A stretch of DNA of 64,000 bases from Bdellovibrio sp. ArHS (lineage in GTDB: Bacteria > Bdellovibrionota > Bdellovibrionia > Bdellovibrionales > Bdellovibrionaceae), in NCBI RefSeq assembly GCF_000786105.1, contig NZ_JTEV01000012.1, forward strand, positions 109,631-173,630, written 5' to 3'. Both the position numbers and the translations under genes were made by a program. This document shows, in pieces, positions 1-7,374 of the stretch (positions within the stretch are counted from its first letter, which is position 1; every line of letters begins with the position of its first letter). Below the pieces are notes generated by a model. The model ran no database searches and was not told where the DNA came from. It saw nothing but the letters and a program-made list of their open reading frames with translations.

Positions 1-444
1 AAGGATTGCTCCACGGTCTTTTGCAAAAGGATTTCTATTATGGATAGGCTCTTGACCTCGGCCTTTTATAACGAAATCGTCTTTTTCATATACGATTTCA
101 GCTTGGGCAAAAATCACAGAGCCAGAATCGACCGCTAAATGCACTAAGCCTTTATAGCCGAAATCAAGGCAAACTTTCCCATCACGAGGAACAAGGTAAG
201 CGTGCTTCAATGCTGGATTCAAAGAAAGCCCGACCGATGCGATGTTGTGAACTGCATTGATAAGTGAATCTGGATTTTTCGCCGCGGTATCAGCCAAAAA
301 AGAATTAGCTTTTAAAGCCTGAAGCGCAAAGTGCGCCTCTTGCTCGAAGTTTACAGCCTTGTGCGATTTTGCCAGCTCGACGAATTTCTTCGCTTGAGCC
401 ATAATTAGAGATTCTGATTTTTGGAAAAGAGTTAGGTTTGACAT
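1..444 (-). CDS. recT: RecT-family single-strand annealing recombinase, 3' end cut by window
   Basis: The first 148 codons are visible; the C-terminus lies beyond position 1. RecT proteins anneal complementary single strands in phage recombination, usually with a partner exonuclease. Recognition rests on family-like segments: NPALKHAYLVPR near residues 88-99, then a GYKGLVHLA segment with SG following, and a later conserved-looking acidic YEKDDF stretch. The start at 444 is preceded by a strong GGGAGG ribosome site and overlaps the stop of the upstream gene by 13 bases. It lies on the same leftward transcript as the Cro-like gene, as expected for early recombination functions. The partner exonuclease, if present, would be further left. 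Confidence 0.85.
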   Translation of the reverse strand, partial: MSNLTLFQKSESLIMAQAKKFVELAKSHKAVNFEQEAHFALQALKANSFLADTAAKNPDSLINAVHNIASVGLSLNPALKHAYLVPRDGKVCLDFGYKGLVHLAVDSGSVIFAQAEIVYEKDDFVIKGRGQEPIHNRNPFAKDRGAIL

Positions 445-734
445 CTTAAACCTCCCCCCTTCGCTTTAGCTAAAACAGCTTCAATCTCTTGAATTGCGTC
501 ACAAACTTCTTTTTCTTCTCTTCTACTGAGGTGGTCTTGGTCTAAATCAAGCAATACAGACAGAACATCATCAAGCGTTTTAAACATCTCAGGAGCCGCC
601 GCTATTAGGTGGGCGTTATTGGATATAACAGTGCCTATTCTCCCAAATTGTTGACCGTCGTGAATCTCTGTTTCGTATTCAGAAGACCTCTGTCCAACCT
701 TCCAAGGCCCCGGCGTGTGTTTTGTTTTTTTCAT
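432..734 (-). CDS. Small phage protein with HTPGPW N-terminus, function unknown
   Basis: A 100-residue protein starting KKTKHTPGPW and containing the segment AHLIAAAPEM followed by a helical, acidic C-terminal half. This HTPGPW...LIAAAPEM layout is common in small early phage proteins but has no function I can name. The start follows a GGGGAC ribosome site and the gene overlaps recT by 13 bases, so the two are probably translated together. It is likely cytoplasmic: no signal or membrane segment. Confidence 0.7.
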   Translation of the reverse strand: MKKTKHTPGPWKVGQRSSEYETEIHDGQQFGRIGTVISNNAHLIAAAPEMFKTLDDVLSVLLDLDQDHLSRREEKEVCDAIQEIEAVLAKAKGGGLRCQT

Positions 735-758
735 CTCAATGTCCCCTTTGAGTGATTG

Positions 759-1055
759 TTAAGCTATGTCATCGTTATTAAATTGCTTCGGAAAGCACGC
801 GTTCTCGAAGTCTTGAGTCTCTTTGACTAGTTCCATGAGCTTATTTTTCTTTGACTCACCCAAGACAAGCGCACTCACAAAAACCCAGTCGTTAAGCACA
901 GAGCAGTAAGTTTCGTAGCCCATGCACTCTTTTTCGAAGTGGTGGACGTAACAAACTGTCTCATGGGTTCTGAATGGGCTCTTACTGACCTTTTCAATCG
1001 CAGTAACCGACCATTTTGGATTGATTGGCTTTTCGTCGTTATTGATAAGGCGCAT
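759..1055 (-). CDS. Hypothetical early phage protein
   Basis: A 98-residue soluble protein with no domain I recognise. It has four cysteines, one HHFEKEC segment, and a hydrophobic core stretch (DWVFVSALVLG). The start ATG at 1055 is preceded by GGAG at good spacing, supporting translation. It sits between the Cro-like gene and the HTPGPW gene on the leftward early transcript. Plus-strand readings across it are shadows. Confidence 0.55.
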   Translation of the reverse strand: MRLINNDEKPINPKWSVTAIEKVSKSPFRTHETVCYVHHFEKECMGYETYCSVLNDWVFVSALVLGESKKNKLMELVKETQDFENACFPKQFNNDDIA

Positions 1056-1067
1056 ATTTTCTCCGTT

Positions 1068-1127
1068 TTGGGCAAAGCAGTGCCCTTACTTTTTTTCAAA
1101 GTTTTAAATTTAAAGTTCAAATTTGAA
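1068..1127. promoter_or_regulatory. Early-operon leader with two adjacent 12-bp palindromes
   Basis: The gap between the Cro-like gene and the next early gene contains two perfect 12-bp palindromes, TTTAAATTTAAA (1103-1114) and TTCAAATTTGAA (1116-1127), separated by a single base. A small hairpin (GGGCA/TGCCC, 1068-1083) lies just before the next gene. The palindromes look like a dimeric regulator site or a local AT-rich operator. Chance is possible in AT-rich DNA. Confidence 0.4.
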
Positions 1128-1139
1128 TTAACTAAGCTA

Positions 1140-1400
1140 CTAGGAGGCTGCTTGATTGCGTCCCTGGTTCAAACAGGGAAACAGTTCAGCCTCTGAACAT
1201 TCAAATACTTTTGCTGCGAGAATTTCTCGCTCAACTGGCATCGGAAGACTTGGGTATCGACCACCCGCGATCTTCGTAGCTTTAGAGTGAGAGCATCTAA
1301 GTGCAGCCTCGATCAGTCGCGTAAGAACCGGCACCCCGCCCACCTTACGAACTGTCTTTTGTCTAATTTTATCGTTCATCATTGAATTGCTCGTCGTCAT
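1140..1400 (-). CDS. Cro-like helix-turn-helix regulator
   Basis: About 87 residues. A helix-turn-helix-like stretch (LTRLIEAALRCSHSKATKIA) is followed by a segment ending EREILAAKVFECSEAELFP, which resembles the usual XRE/Cro tail. It is divergent from the XRE repressor across a 100-bp operator-like gap, the classic Cro position, and heads the leftward early transcript that includes recT. By family logic it would bind the same operators to favour lytic growth. The start is uncertain: a GTG at 1406 and ATGs at 1400, 1382 and 1379 are in frame and none has a clear ribosome site. Confidence 0.6.
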   Translation of the reverse strand: MTTSNSMMNDKIRQKTVRKVGGVPVLTRLIEAALRCSHSKATKIAGGRYPSLPMPVEREILAAKVFECSEAELFPCLNQGRNQAAS

Positions 1401-1406
1401 GAACAC

Positions 1407-1506
1407 AATATGCCGCAGTTACTGTTATATCGCAAGCATAATATGTAGCTATATGCGATATTTACGCGCGGCAATGCGTAATATATGCTGCATATGAGGT
1501 AACGCG
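1407..1506. promoter_or_regulatory. Divergent immunity operator/promoter region
   Basis: This AT-rich gap separates the leftward Cro-like gene from the rightward repressor. It holds an inverted pair TATCGCA (1428-1434) and TGCGATA (1454-1460). There is also a related TGCGTAATATATGC stretch (1475-1488) and a GCATAATATG stretch (1436-1445). Several related half-sites between divergent regulators are what a repressor/Cro operator set looks like. Exact promoter boxes cannot be assigned confidently by eye. Confidence 0.55.
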
Positions 1507-1926
1507 TTGGATTCATTGAAGAAAAAGTTTGGGAAAAAATTACAGGCTCGCCGTAAAGAAATGGGATTTGCCACCCAAACCGACCTAGGAAATAGAATCG
1601 GCGTAGATCAACCTATGATAGCCCGTTGGGAAACGGGAGTTTATTATCCTTCAGGTGAGTACAAAGAGGCCCTTAAGCGGGAATTAAAAATTGATGATTC
1701 ATTTTTTGATGAGCAAGAAAATACCGACGTGAGCATTGTCGAGCTCTTAAAAAGAATTGAATCATTGGAGGCACAATCTAGAGTCAAAGTGCCAACCGGA
1801 GATAGAGGCGAACTAATCAACCTCATCAACAGTCTCGACGATTCGCAAGTGAGGGCTCTGATCGGTCCGATCAAGCAGCTCATCGCCGCGCAATCCTCCA
1901 TGAATAAGAACAAGATCGGGTCTTGA
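1507..1926 (+). CDS. XRE-family phage repressor (CI-type), short form
   Basis: 139 residues. The N-terminal helix-turn-helix is clear (residues about 8-62: LQARRKEMGF...TQTDLGNRIGVDQPMIARWETG, with the usual xxARWExG recognition-helix ending). Residues 75-139 are helical and leucine-rich and may dimerise. There is no S24/LexA autoprotease domain, so RecA-triggered self-cleavage is unlikely; induction must work otherwise. The start is a TTG at 1507 preceded by GAGGT at six bases; a second TTG at 1516 is an alternative. It is the only regulator transcribed rightward in the immunity region and is the probable lysogeny-maintenance repressor. Confidence 0.85.
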   Translation: MDSLKKKFGKKLQARRKEMGFATQTDLGNRIGVDQPMIARWETGVYYPSGEYKEALKRELKIDDSFFDEQENTDVSIVELLKRIESLEAQSRVKVPTGDRGELINLINSLDDSQVRALIGPIKQLIAAQSSMNKNKIGS

Positions 1927-2047
1927 TTCAATCTGATACTTCAATGTCTCAGCTTTAAACATAAGCAACAAGGCAATGGCTTGATCGAGTCGATCCACTT
2001 ACTAACCCCTCTTTTCAACTCATCCATGCTTTCGGCTAGGTCAAACA

Positions 2048-2144
2048 AAATCTTAACGACAAACAGGGGCTTATTTTGCGCAAATCTTAACCCGTAAGTT
2101 CAGAATCGACACCTAGTGAAGAAAATTTAATTAAAGCCCTGTTT
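2048..2144 (+). promoter_or_regulatory. Repeat-bearing leader upstream of the lipoprotein gene
   Basis: The 250-base gap between repressor and lipoprotein has no convincing gene. It holds a 10-bp direct repeat AAATCTTAAC at 2048-2057 and 2082-2091 (34-bp period), and a long-range inverted repeat AAACAGGGGCTT (2061-2072) with AAGCCCTGTTT (2134-2144), one bulged base. These could be regulator sites or a leader fold for the lipoprotein mRNA. Confidence 0.35.
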
Positions 2145-2179
2145 ATTTCAGGCCGAAAACTTTGGCGTGGAGGTCGATA

Positions 2180-2719
2180 ATGAGACTTTTTTTACTGGTC
2201 GGTCTAGTCTGGGCTTTAGCATCTTGTTCCAACAGCGGTGGCGGTGGCAGTTCAGCATCAAATGACCCGTACGCCGGAGAATATTTTTTAGTTCAGAACA
2301 TTCAGGGGGGAAGTTATGTTCATGCTTTAAAGATTGAAGGAGTAAACAGTTTTAAGGGCATGACCATTTTCATTCCGGTAAGTCAAACCAACCTCATTTA
2401 CAGAAAATCGGTCGGAACATTCACAAAAAACGGAAACAAGTACACCGTGAATTACTCGTATAGTACATGCGGCGGGACAGAGCCGGAAACATTTGAGCTA
2501 AGCGGTGACGCTTCCGATGTTATTGGCGTTAAAGCAGAAGGAAATGCCACGTCCTTAGTTTTCAGAAATAGCAAAAAGTATGTAATAACAGGACTGAATG
2601 AGAATAACATTCAAAGTGGAACCGAAGACAAGTCTTGCAATCTTCTATCAAAATACTCCGGCAAGAGCCGAACCGTTGCCAGCAAGAAAAAGTCATTTAT
2701 CGCTGAAATTGCAGAATAA
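2180..2719 (+). CDS. Phage-encoded lipoprotein, probable lysogenic-conversion gene
   Basis: 179 residues. It has a lipoprotein signal (MRLFLLVGLVWALASC, lipobox LASC with Cys16) followed by a Ser/Gly-rich linker and a beta-rich domain with two more cysteines. The ATG at 2180 is chosen over an upstream TTG at 2162 because GGAGG lies six bases before it. It is the only plus-strand gene besides the repressor, so it can be expressed in the lysogen while the lytic genes are off. That position is typical of morons such as superinfection-exclusion or surface-altering lipoproteins. Its exact role is unknown; +2 Ser after Cys suggests outer-membrane sorting. Confidence 0.75.
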   Translation: MRLFLLVGLVWALASCSNSGGGGSSASNDPYAGEYFLVQNIQGGSYVHALKIEGVNSFKGMTIFIPVSQTNLIYRKSVGTFTKNGNKYTVNYSYSTCGGTEPETFELSGDASDVIGVKAEGNATSLVFRNSKKYVITGLNENNIQSGTEDKSCNLLSKYSGKSRTVASKKKSFIAEIAE

Positions 2720-2725
2720 AAACGA

Positions 2726-2751
2726 GGGCCAAGCACTATAATGCATGGCCC
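2726..2751. terminator. Terminator between convergent lipoprotein and virion operons
   Basis: GGGCCA (2726-2731) pairs with TGGCCC (2746-2751), with an inner GCA/TGC and loop CTATAA. On the minus strand it is followed by TCGTTTTTATT, a good U-tract that would end the whole leftward late transcript after the HNH gene. On the plus strand the tail is weaker but may still stop the lipoprotein mRNA. Confidence 0.7.
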
Positions 2752-2764
2752 CTTAAATTGGAAC

Positions 2765-3175
2765 TTAAAGTAACACTTTACGCCTGTTCTTTGAGTTCTT
2801 TTTTTGACATACAAGGCAGCGCCGCTTTCCATTCGATATTCTCAATGTTTCAGGTGTGTACTGATGCCCTTTGCCGCAATGATTTCGGGACCCAAAAGGA
2901 TGTCTACCTTTTCTTGTTTTATCAGCATTGTTTTCGTTTATAGTACCCAGCCATAAATGCTCTGGGTTTACACAGCCAGGGGTATCACATTTGTGGCAGA
3001 CCAACATTCCGCTCGGAATATTGCCGTTAAACAATGAGAACGCAAACCTGTGGGCGTATAGTGTCTTTCCGTTTACAGAGATAGTTCCGTACTCATGCAC
3101 TCCCTTGGTCCAGAGAAGACAGCCCGTATTAGGCTCCGGAATAGTATGTTTTTCGAATAAATCATGTAAATTCAT
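2765..3175 (-). CDS. HNH endonuclease, free-standing homing type
   Basis: From the ATG at 3175 the protein has 136 residues. It carries an HNH_3-like signature: GCLLW near residue 20, AHRFAFSLFNGNIPSG, then VCHKCDTPGCVNPEHLWLGT and NENNADKTRKGR. The histidine and asparagine of the fold and the CxxC-like zinc pairs are intact. Such enzymes nick DNA and often move as selfish genes among phages. It is the last gene of the virion transcript. An upstream in-frame ATG at 3256 would add 27 residues and overlap the preceding gene by 41 bases; ribosome sites are weak for both. Confidence 0.8.
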   Translation of the reverse strand: MNLHDLFEKHTIPEPNTGCLLWTKGVHEYGTISVNGKTLYAHRFAFSLFNGNIPSGMLVCHKCDTPGCVNPEHLWLGTINENNADKTRKGRHPFGSRNHCGKGHQYTPETLRISNGKRRCLVCQKKNSKNRRKVLL

Positions 3176-3215
3176 AGTGCTTACATAAAAAATGTCATCC
3201 TCTAATTCAACATAT

Positions 3216-4775
3216 TTATTGCCCAAGCATCTGTTTTTGCATTTTGATTTGCTCATTTCGCCGCTTAGCTTTTTCGATGTTAGACATGGGCATGGGCATG
3301 CGCTGCTGATATATCTCATTTGGCGTAGGCAGCCTTGTGGCATCGTTAATCGTTTGCTGAATGGTGTTTGCTACCACGGGTCCTGAAGGCTTTAACATTT
3401 GAGGAATAGCCTCATTCACGCGGCCTACCTTTGATAAACCCACTTGAAGTTCTGGAGCTCTTAATACACTTCCAAAAACATCACCCGGGTCTCTTGGTAA
3501 TCTTCCCGCTGCAGAATCAACTGCATCCGCTGCCATCGAGTAGATGTCTGAGCTTAATGAGTAACGACGATTTGCTTCTCTTAAAGCTGCGCCAAGTTCT
3601 TTGTCACGGCTTCGTCCTGCCAAGGTCGCAAGGCTATCGACACGCTGTTTAATCTCATCATCGACGATTCGTCCTGCAGTTCTCCAAAATTCCTCGGTTG
3701 ATGTAGGAAGTTCTGCGCGGCTTTCTTTAAATGACTTTGAACCAATAGAGCTCTTGATGTCATGAAGCTGCAAAAGATTTGGATCTGGGCCTATTTCAGA
3801 TTTTAGACTCTCAAAATAATCCCCGAGCTGCTTTAATGCTGCGTCCTTATCGGCATCTGCCCATTTTTTAGTCTTAATTTCTTGAAGGACCTGGCTCTTA
3901 ATTGAGTCAATATTCTTCATTGGAGGGGTTGCGGTTGGATTGCCGGACGCAATTAGGTTGTCCATAACTTCTTGAGCTCTGCGATAGATCTTATCCAATG
4001 CATCTCCGTACTTAGACTTAGAAGCTAAAGCTCGATCATAAAGGTCCTTAGACCCCGGAAGGCCATCAAGCATCCCTTCTTCCTTTGCAAAGCCAATGAT
4101 GTTCTTTTTAGTTGAAAGAGCCCCTGACTCTTCAGCTAATCGCACATTTCTTCTTGCGGCCTTACCAGGCTGAAGCGCTGAAAACGCTCTGGCTAATTCA
4201 TCAGGAGTGACCGCCTTTATTGTAGAGACTCCAAGTTCTGCCACCGGACCAACAGCTGCACCCATCGCAACATTTGCACCTCGCTCTTTTAGATCTTCAG
4301 ATGACAAAGGGCTAGTGACCTGCCCCTCAACGTCCGGCGTATCAGCCGCCGCGCCAAGTCCTGCGCCAATCATTGCCGCCCGACCTAATCGGGTCGCAAG
4401 CTTTCCGGCCTTTAAAGCAGCGCCGCCGGGAATAGCTAGAGTCGCAGCCCCACCGCCGACTTGACCAGCAAGAAAAGAGCCTGGATCTTCTTCTTTCATT
4501 GCCTTGTTTTCGGCATTAATTCTGTCACGTTCTGAAATGTATTCAGGAGACGAGAAACTTCCTGTCGATATTGCCGCTCTAACATTTGGGCCATATCCCA
4601 TAAGTGCTGTATCTTCCGCGCCCGCTAAAGCAGATCGCCACGCAGGATATTTATCATAAACGCTCGCCTCTAAGGCTTCGATTTCGTCATCCGTAAAGCC
4701 CGCACTTTCTTGGGCTTCAATCGCTTCCATTTCCTCATCTGTGAAACCTTTGGGTTGTCTTACTTCGGAAGCCAC
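3216..4775 (-). CDS. Large virion-associated protein, probable internal/ejection protein
   Basis: 519 residues starting at a GTG with AAAGGA upstream. The N-terminus has a doubled motif, GFTDEEMEAIEA (residues 11-22) and GFTDDEIEALEA (27-38). Residues about 105-185 are Gly/Ala-rich and amphipathic or hydrophobic. The rest is helical and charged. I recognise no enzyme domain. Large helical proteins with a membrane-active glycine-rich part, at the end of the adaptor/nozzle block, are usual for podovirus ejection proteins. It overlaps the preceding gene by 16 bases. Confidence 0.6.
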   Translation of the reverse strand: MASEVRQPKGFTDEEMEAIEAQESAGFTDDEIEALEASVYDKYPAWRSALAGAEDTALMGYGPNVRAAISTGSFSSPEYISERDRINAENKAMKEEDPGSFLAGQVGGGAATLAIPGGAALKAGKLATRLGRAAMIGAGLGAAADTPDVEGQVTSPLSSEDLKERGANVAMGAAVGPVAELGVSTIKAVTPDELARAFSALQPGKAARRNVRLAEESGALSTKKNIIGFAKEEGMLDGLPGSKDLYDRALASKSKYGDALDKIYRRAQEVMDNLIASGNPTATPPMKNIDSIKSQVLQEIKTKKWADADKDAALKQLGDYFESLKSEIGPDPNLLQLHDIKSSIGSKSFKESRAELPTSTEEFWRTAGRIVDDEIKQRVDSLATLAGRSRDKELGAALREANRRYSLSSDIYSMAADAVDSAAGRLPRDPGDVFGSVLRAPELQVGLSKVGRVNEAIPQMLKPSGPVVANTIQQTINDATRLPTPNEIYQQRMPMPMSNIEKAKRRNEQIKMQKQMLGQ

Positions 4776-6136
4776 ATGCCATCCTTTCTGATAAAGGTCT
4801 GTCCTTTAATTGTTTTTGTATCTCCGTCTTTGTAAATAGGAGCAAGAGGAGCGGATGACCTAGGAATAACTAAACTAGGGCTTGTACCGTATTCTGAAGC
4901 AAGTCCCTTATAATCTTTTTCGATATTTGATACCAAAGACTGCTGAGAATCATAGATAGATCTTGCTTGGTTAATGAAATCTTGCCTTTGTTTTGGAGTG
5001 AGTCTTTCGCCATTTAGCAATCGATTGTATTGATTTCGTAATTGGTCAGAAATCCCAGCGGCATTTTGAGCTGTAGCCTGTTCTCCTTCTCGCACTACGG
5101 AGCCAGGATCAAGCATCTTCATGTAAGAGAAGATCATAGAAATATCACCAGCCGCACTTGGTTTTTTCGCCATATCAGTAATCTTCTGATAAGACTGCTG
5201 AACGTCCTTAAAATTCTTCACAACTGGATCAGCATTAAACTCTTTGCGAAGATTCGTTGCCTGCTTAAGATCTTGACCCTCGGCGATAATCTTAGCTCTC
5301 TTAGCCTTACCCTCTTCTTCAAGACCTTTATTCGCAAGAGCCGCGTACTCTTTGTTTCCTGCCGAGGTAGCTTTTGTGATCTCACCTGAAATCTTATTGG
5401 CTTCCTTAGTGAACTCGGTAGCTCTTTGCGCATCCATTTTCGCGAAGTCGACCTCTGCTGTGGCAATAGACTTGAGTCTATCAAGAGTGCGCTGCTGAGA
5501 CTTATCCCATGACTCGCGCTGCTCTGATTTGATTTTAAGAAGCTGTTCGTATTGTTTTTGCGCGACTTCTTTGGCTTTAATTGCCTGCTCAATGGATTCT
5601 TTGCGTCTACCTTCATACATCTCACGCGCAGACTTTCCAGCCTGAAGCTGAGCAATTTGACCGCTTTCGCCCGATAGCCCACCTAATATGGCCGGACCGA
5701 ACGAAAGAATCAACTCACTCCAAATATCTCTCGGTTGAGTTGTGTCAGCATTTGCTTTTTCTTTTGCGTTTTCAATCTGTCTGAGAAGCTCTGGGTTGTC
5801 TTGATAAACGTCTTGTGGGCTATTAACTGCGTTAACGGCCTCTCTTGCTTTGTTTCTAGATGCCAACTCAGCGACCGATGCTTTGTTTGCACGCCCTCGT
5901 GCATCTCTTTCAATGCCCTCTTGAGATGCAATATTAGAGACTTCATTTTTACGGAAGTTTTCAGCGACAGAATTAAAGTCATAATTCGGCGTTGGGGTAA
6001 TAATTCCGATGTCGGCCGTTGTTTCATCCTGGACTTGCACATTCGCTGGAGCTCTTGAGATTACATCAAGCTCCTCATCTGGGAGATTGCGCACCACTTT
6101 GTCGTAAAATTTGTCGATGTATGATAAATCTGCCAT
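4760..6136 (-). CDS. Phage structural protein, long coiled-coil, probable internal virion protein
   Basis: 458 residues. The central part (about 130-310) is strongly helical and lysine/glutamate-rich, likely a coiled coil. Residues about 315-420 carry a segment I associate with phage virion proteins, including YMKMLDPGSVVREGEQATAQ and a following NRLLNGERLTPKQRQDF. The C-terminus ends in a small DGDTKTIKGQTFIRKDGMWL motif. The start follows AGGGGAAT. Together with its two neighbours it forms a set of three probable ejection/core proteins. The assignment is by position and composition plus that one recalled segment. Confidence 0.65.
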   Translation of the reverse strand: MADLSYIDKFYDKVVRNLPDEELDVISRAPANVQVQDETTADIGIITPTPNYDFNSVAENFRKNEVSNIASQEGIERDARGRANKASVAELASRNKAREAVNAVNSPQDVYQDNPELLRQIENAKEKANADTTQPRDIWSELILSFGPAILGGLSGESGQIAQLQAGKSAREMYEGRRKESIEQAIKAKEVAQKQYEQLLKIKSEQRESWDKSQQRTLDRLKSIATAEVDFAKMDAQRATEFTKEANKISGEITKATSAGNKEYAALANKGLEEEGKAKRAKIIAEGQDLKQATNLRKEFNADPVVKNFKDVQQSYQKITDMAKKPSAAGDISMIFSYMKMLDPGSVVREGEQATAQNAAGISDQLRNQYNRLLNGERLTPKQRQDFINQARSIYDSQQSLVSNIEKDYKGLASEYGTSPSLVIPRSSAPLAPIYKDGDTKTIKGQTFIRKDGMWLPK

Positions 6137-6144
6137 TTATTCCC

Positions 6145-6801
6145 CTAGAAAAATGAGTCTAAAATACCGCCAACCACGCCCTTGTCCTGCTTCTGATTAT
6201 TTGCGGCTGCCTGTGCTGCGGCAGTTCGATCAGCAACACCAAGTTGAGCGTAACCAAGACCAGTTCCAAGCGTTCCGTATTTCTGTCTAAAAATGAAATC
6301 CTGTAGGTCATTCGTTCCAGATCGAACCATGTTTGCAGAATCTAGAGCCATTTTTCGTTCAGCATCCATGACTTGGGCGCCTACTTTCTGATCGGCAGCC
6401 CCTCGAATTGCCGCACCACGGGCGCCACCTACGCCACCACGAGCAAGATTACTGGAAAGTCTACGCTGATCGGCGTCTCTTTGCCCTGCAATTTCGCCCC
6501 TGGCAACACCACGAATAGCGCCGAGTTCTTCGCCAGAATAGCCTTTCGCAAGGTCTTCGCGCCTAGCCTTTAGAGCCTTCATTTCTGGGTCATCGTAGAA
6601 AATTTCTTTCCCTTTGGCGTAACCCGCATCCATGTCGGCTTGCCTGTCTTTTGCCCGTTGATCGCTAGAATATATAGGATTTCCCTGTTCATCTTTTCCC
6701 ATGAGAACATTCCCGCCGAGCTTGCCGTCTTTGATGAGGCCATAAGTTCCGGCCGTCATAAAATTTGCGGTCGAGTCAACTAAGTTATCAAACCAACCCA
6801 T
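6145..6801 (-). CDS. Probable internal virion protein
   Basis: 218 residues, with a short N-terminal hydrophobic patch, a glycine/alanine/arginine-rich middle (RGGVGGARGAAIRGAA) and an alanine-rich C-terminus ending in a phenylalanine pair. It resembles small ejection-type proteins of podoviruses in composition and position, just after the nozzle genes. The start has AGGGGG upstream. No enzymatic motif is visible. Confidence 0.55.
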   Translation of the reverse strand: MGWFDNLVDSTANFMTAGTYGLIKDGKLGGNVLMGKDEQGNPIYSSDQRAKDRQADMDAGYAKGKEIFYDDPEMKALKARREDLAKGYSGEELGAIRGVARGEIAGQRDADQRRLSSNLARGGVGGARGAAIRGAADQKVGAQVMDAERKMALDSANMVRSGTNDLQDFIFRQKYGTLGTGLGYAQLGVADRTAAAQAAANNQKQDKGVVGGILDSFF

Positions 6802-6819
6802 AAAACCCCCTAGGGTATT

Positions 6820-7374
6820 TTAACTAACCCTTGTGATAGAACAATAAAAATTAGATCCAACTGTGTTAGAGTCTCCAGTGAAATCAAAGTAAACGCCTAG
6901 AGTTGTAGTAAGGTTCATGAGAAACTTACCAGTGACGTATTTAGGTCCGCCAATAGTTGTATCAACGCGCTTTTGAAGAGTGTGTACTGCTGTTCCACTA
7001 GAATTTTTGGCTATTAGATTATTTGTAACCGTGCCAGACGTTCCAGGCGCAAATTCACATCCGTACTCAATCCAAAACTTTCCTGAACTCGACGGGTAAA
7101 ACACGTTAGAAGTGACGCTTCCAGATTTTAAGACTCTATCTGTGAGAGAAACAGTCCCCACTCCGAAAGAGGGTACGTTTTGCGCGTACAAGTCAGCACT
7201 TCCAAGCATCACCATGGTCGATTCGCCTGGTGACTCATCTACAGACACAAATTGATTCTGCAACGCCCTTAAAATCTGCTTAAACTCATTCTGCAAGAAG
7301 TCCTCAACGTCCATTCCTTTTCTAAACTCGCGGAGCTTTGCAAGCTGCTTGTTTTTAACCTTAAGATTCGTCAT
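6820..7374 (-). CDS. Virion protein with beta-rich C-terminal domain, unknown role
   Basis: 184 residues. The first 60 are helical; the remainder is Ser/Thr/Gly/Val-rich and beta-like, with GTSGTVTNNLIAKNSSGTAV and a terminal FYCSITRVS strand. Such a helix-then-beta layout is usual in small tail or head fibre/decoration proteins. Its ATG overlaps the nozzle stop as ATGA, so the two are translationally coupled. Confidence 0.5.
   Translation of the reverse strand: MTNLKVKNKQLAKLREFRKGMDVEDFLQNEFKQILRALQNQFVSVDESPGESTMVMLGSADLYAQNVPSFGVGTVSLTDRVLKSGSVTSNVFYPSSSGKFWIEYGCEFAPGTSGTVTNNLIAKNSSGTAVHTLQKRVDTTIGGPKYVTGKFLMNLTTTLGVYFDFTGDSNTVGSNFYCSITRVS

Noticed and set aside
1813..1998. Minus-strand 61-codon frame over the repressor 3' end
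   Set aside because: It overlaps the repressor antisense, begins at a GTG without ribosome site and has no recognisable content.
5218..5682. Minus-strand 154-codon frame inside the 4760-6136 structural gene
   Set aside because: Ser/Arg/Lys-rich out-of-frame reading within a convincing coiled-coil protein; no coupled start. Unlike the methyltransferase case it covers only part of the gene and shows no motif.
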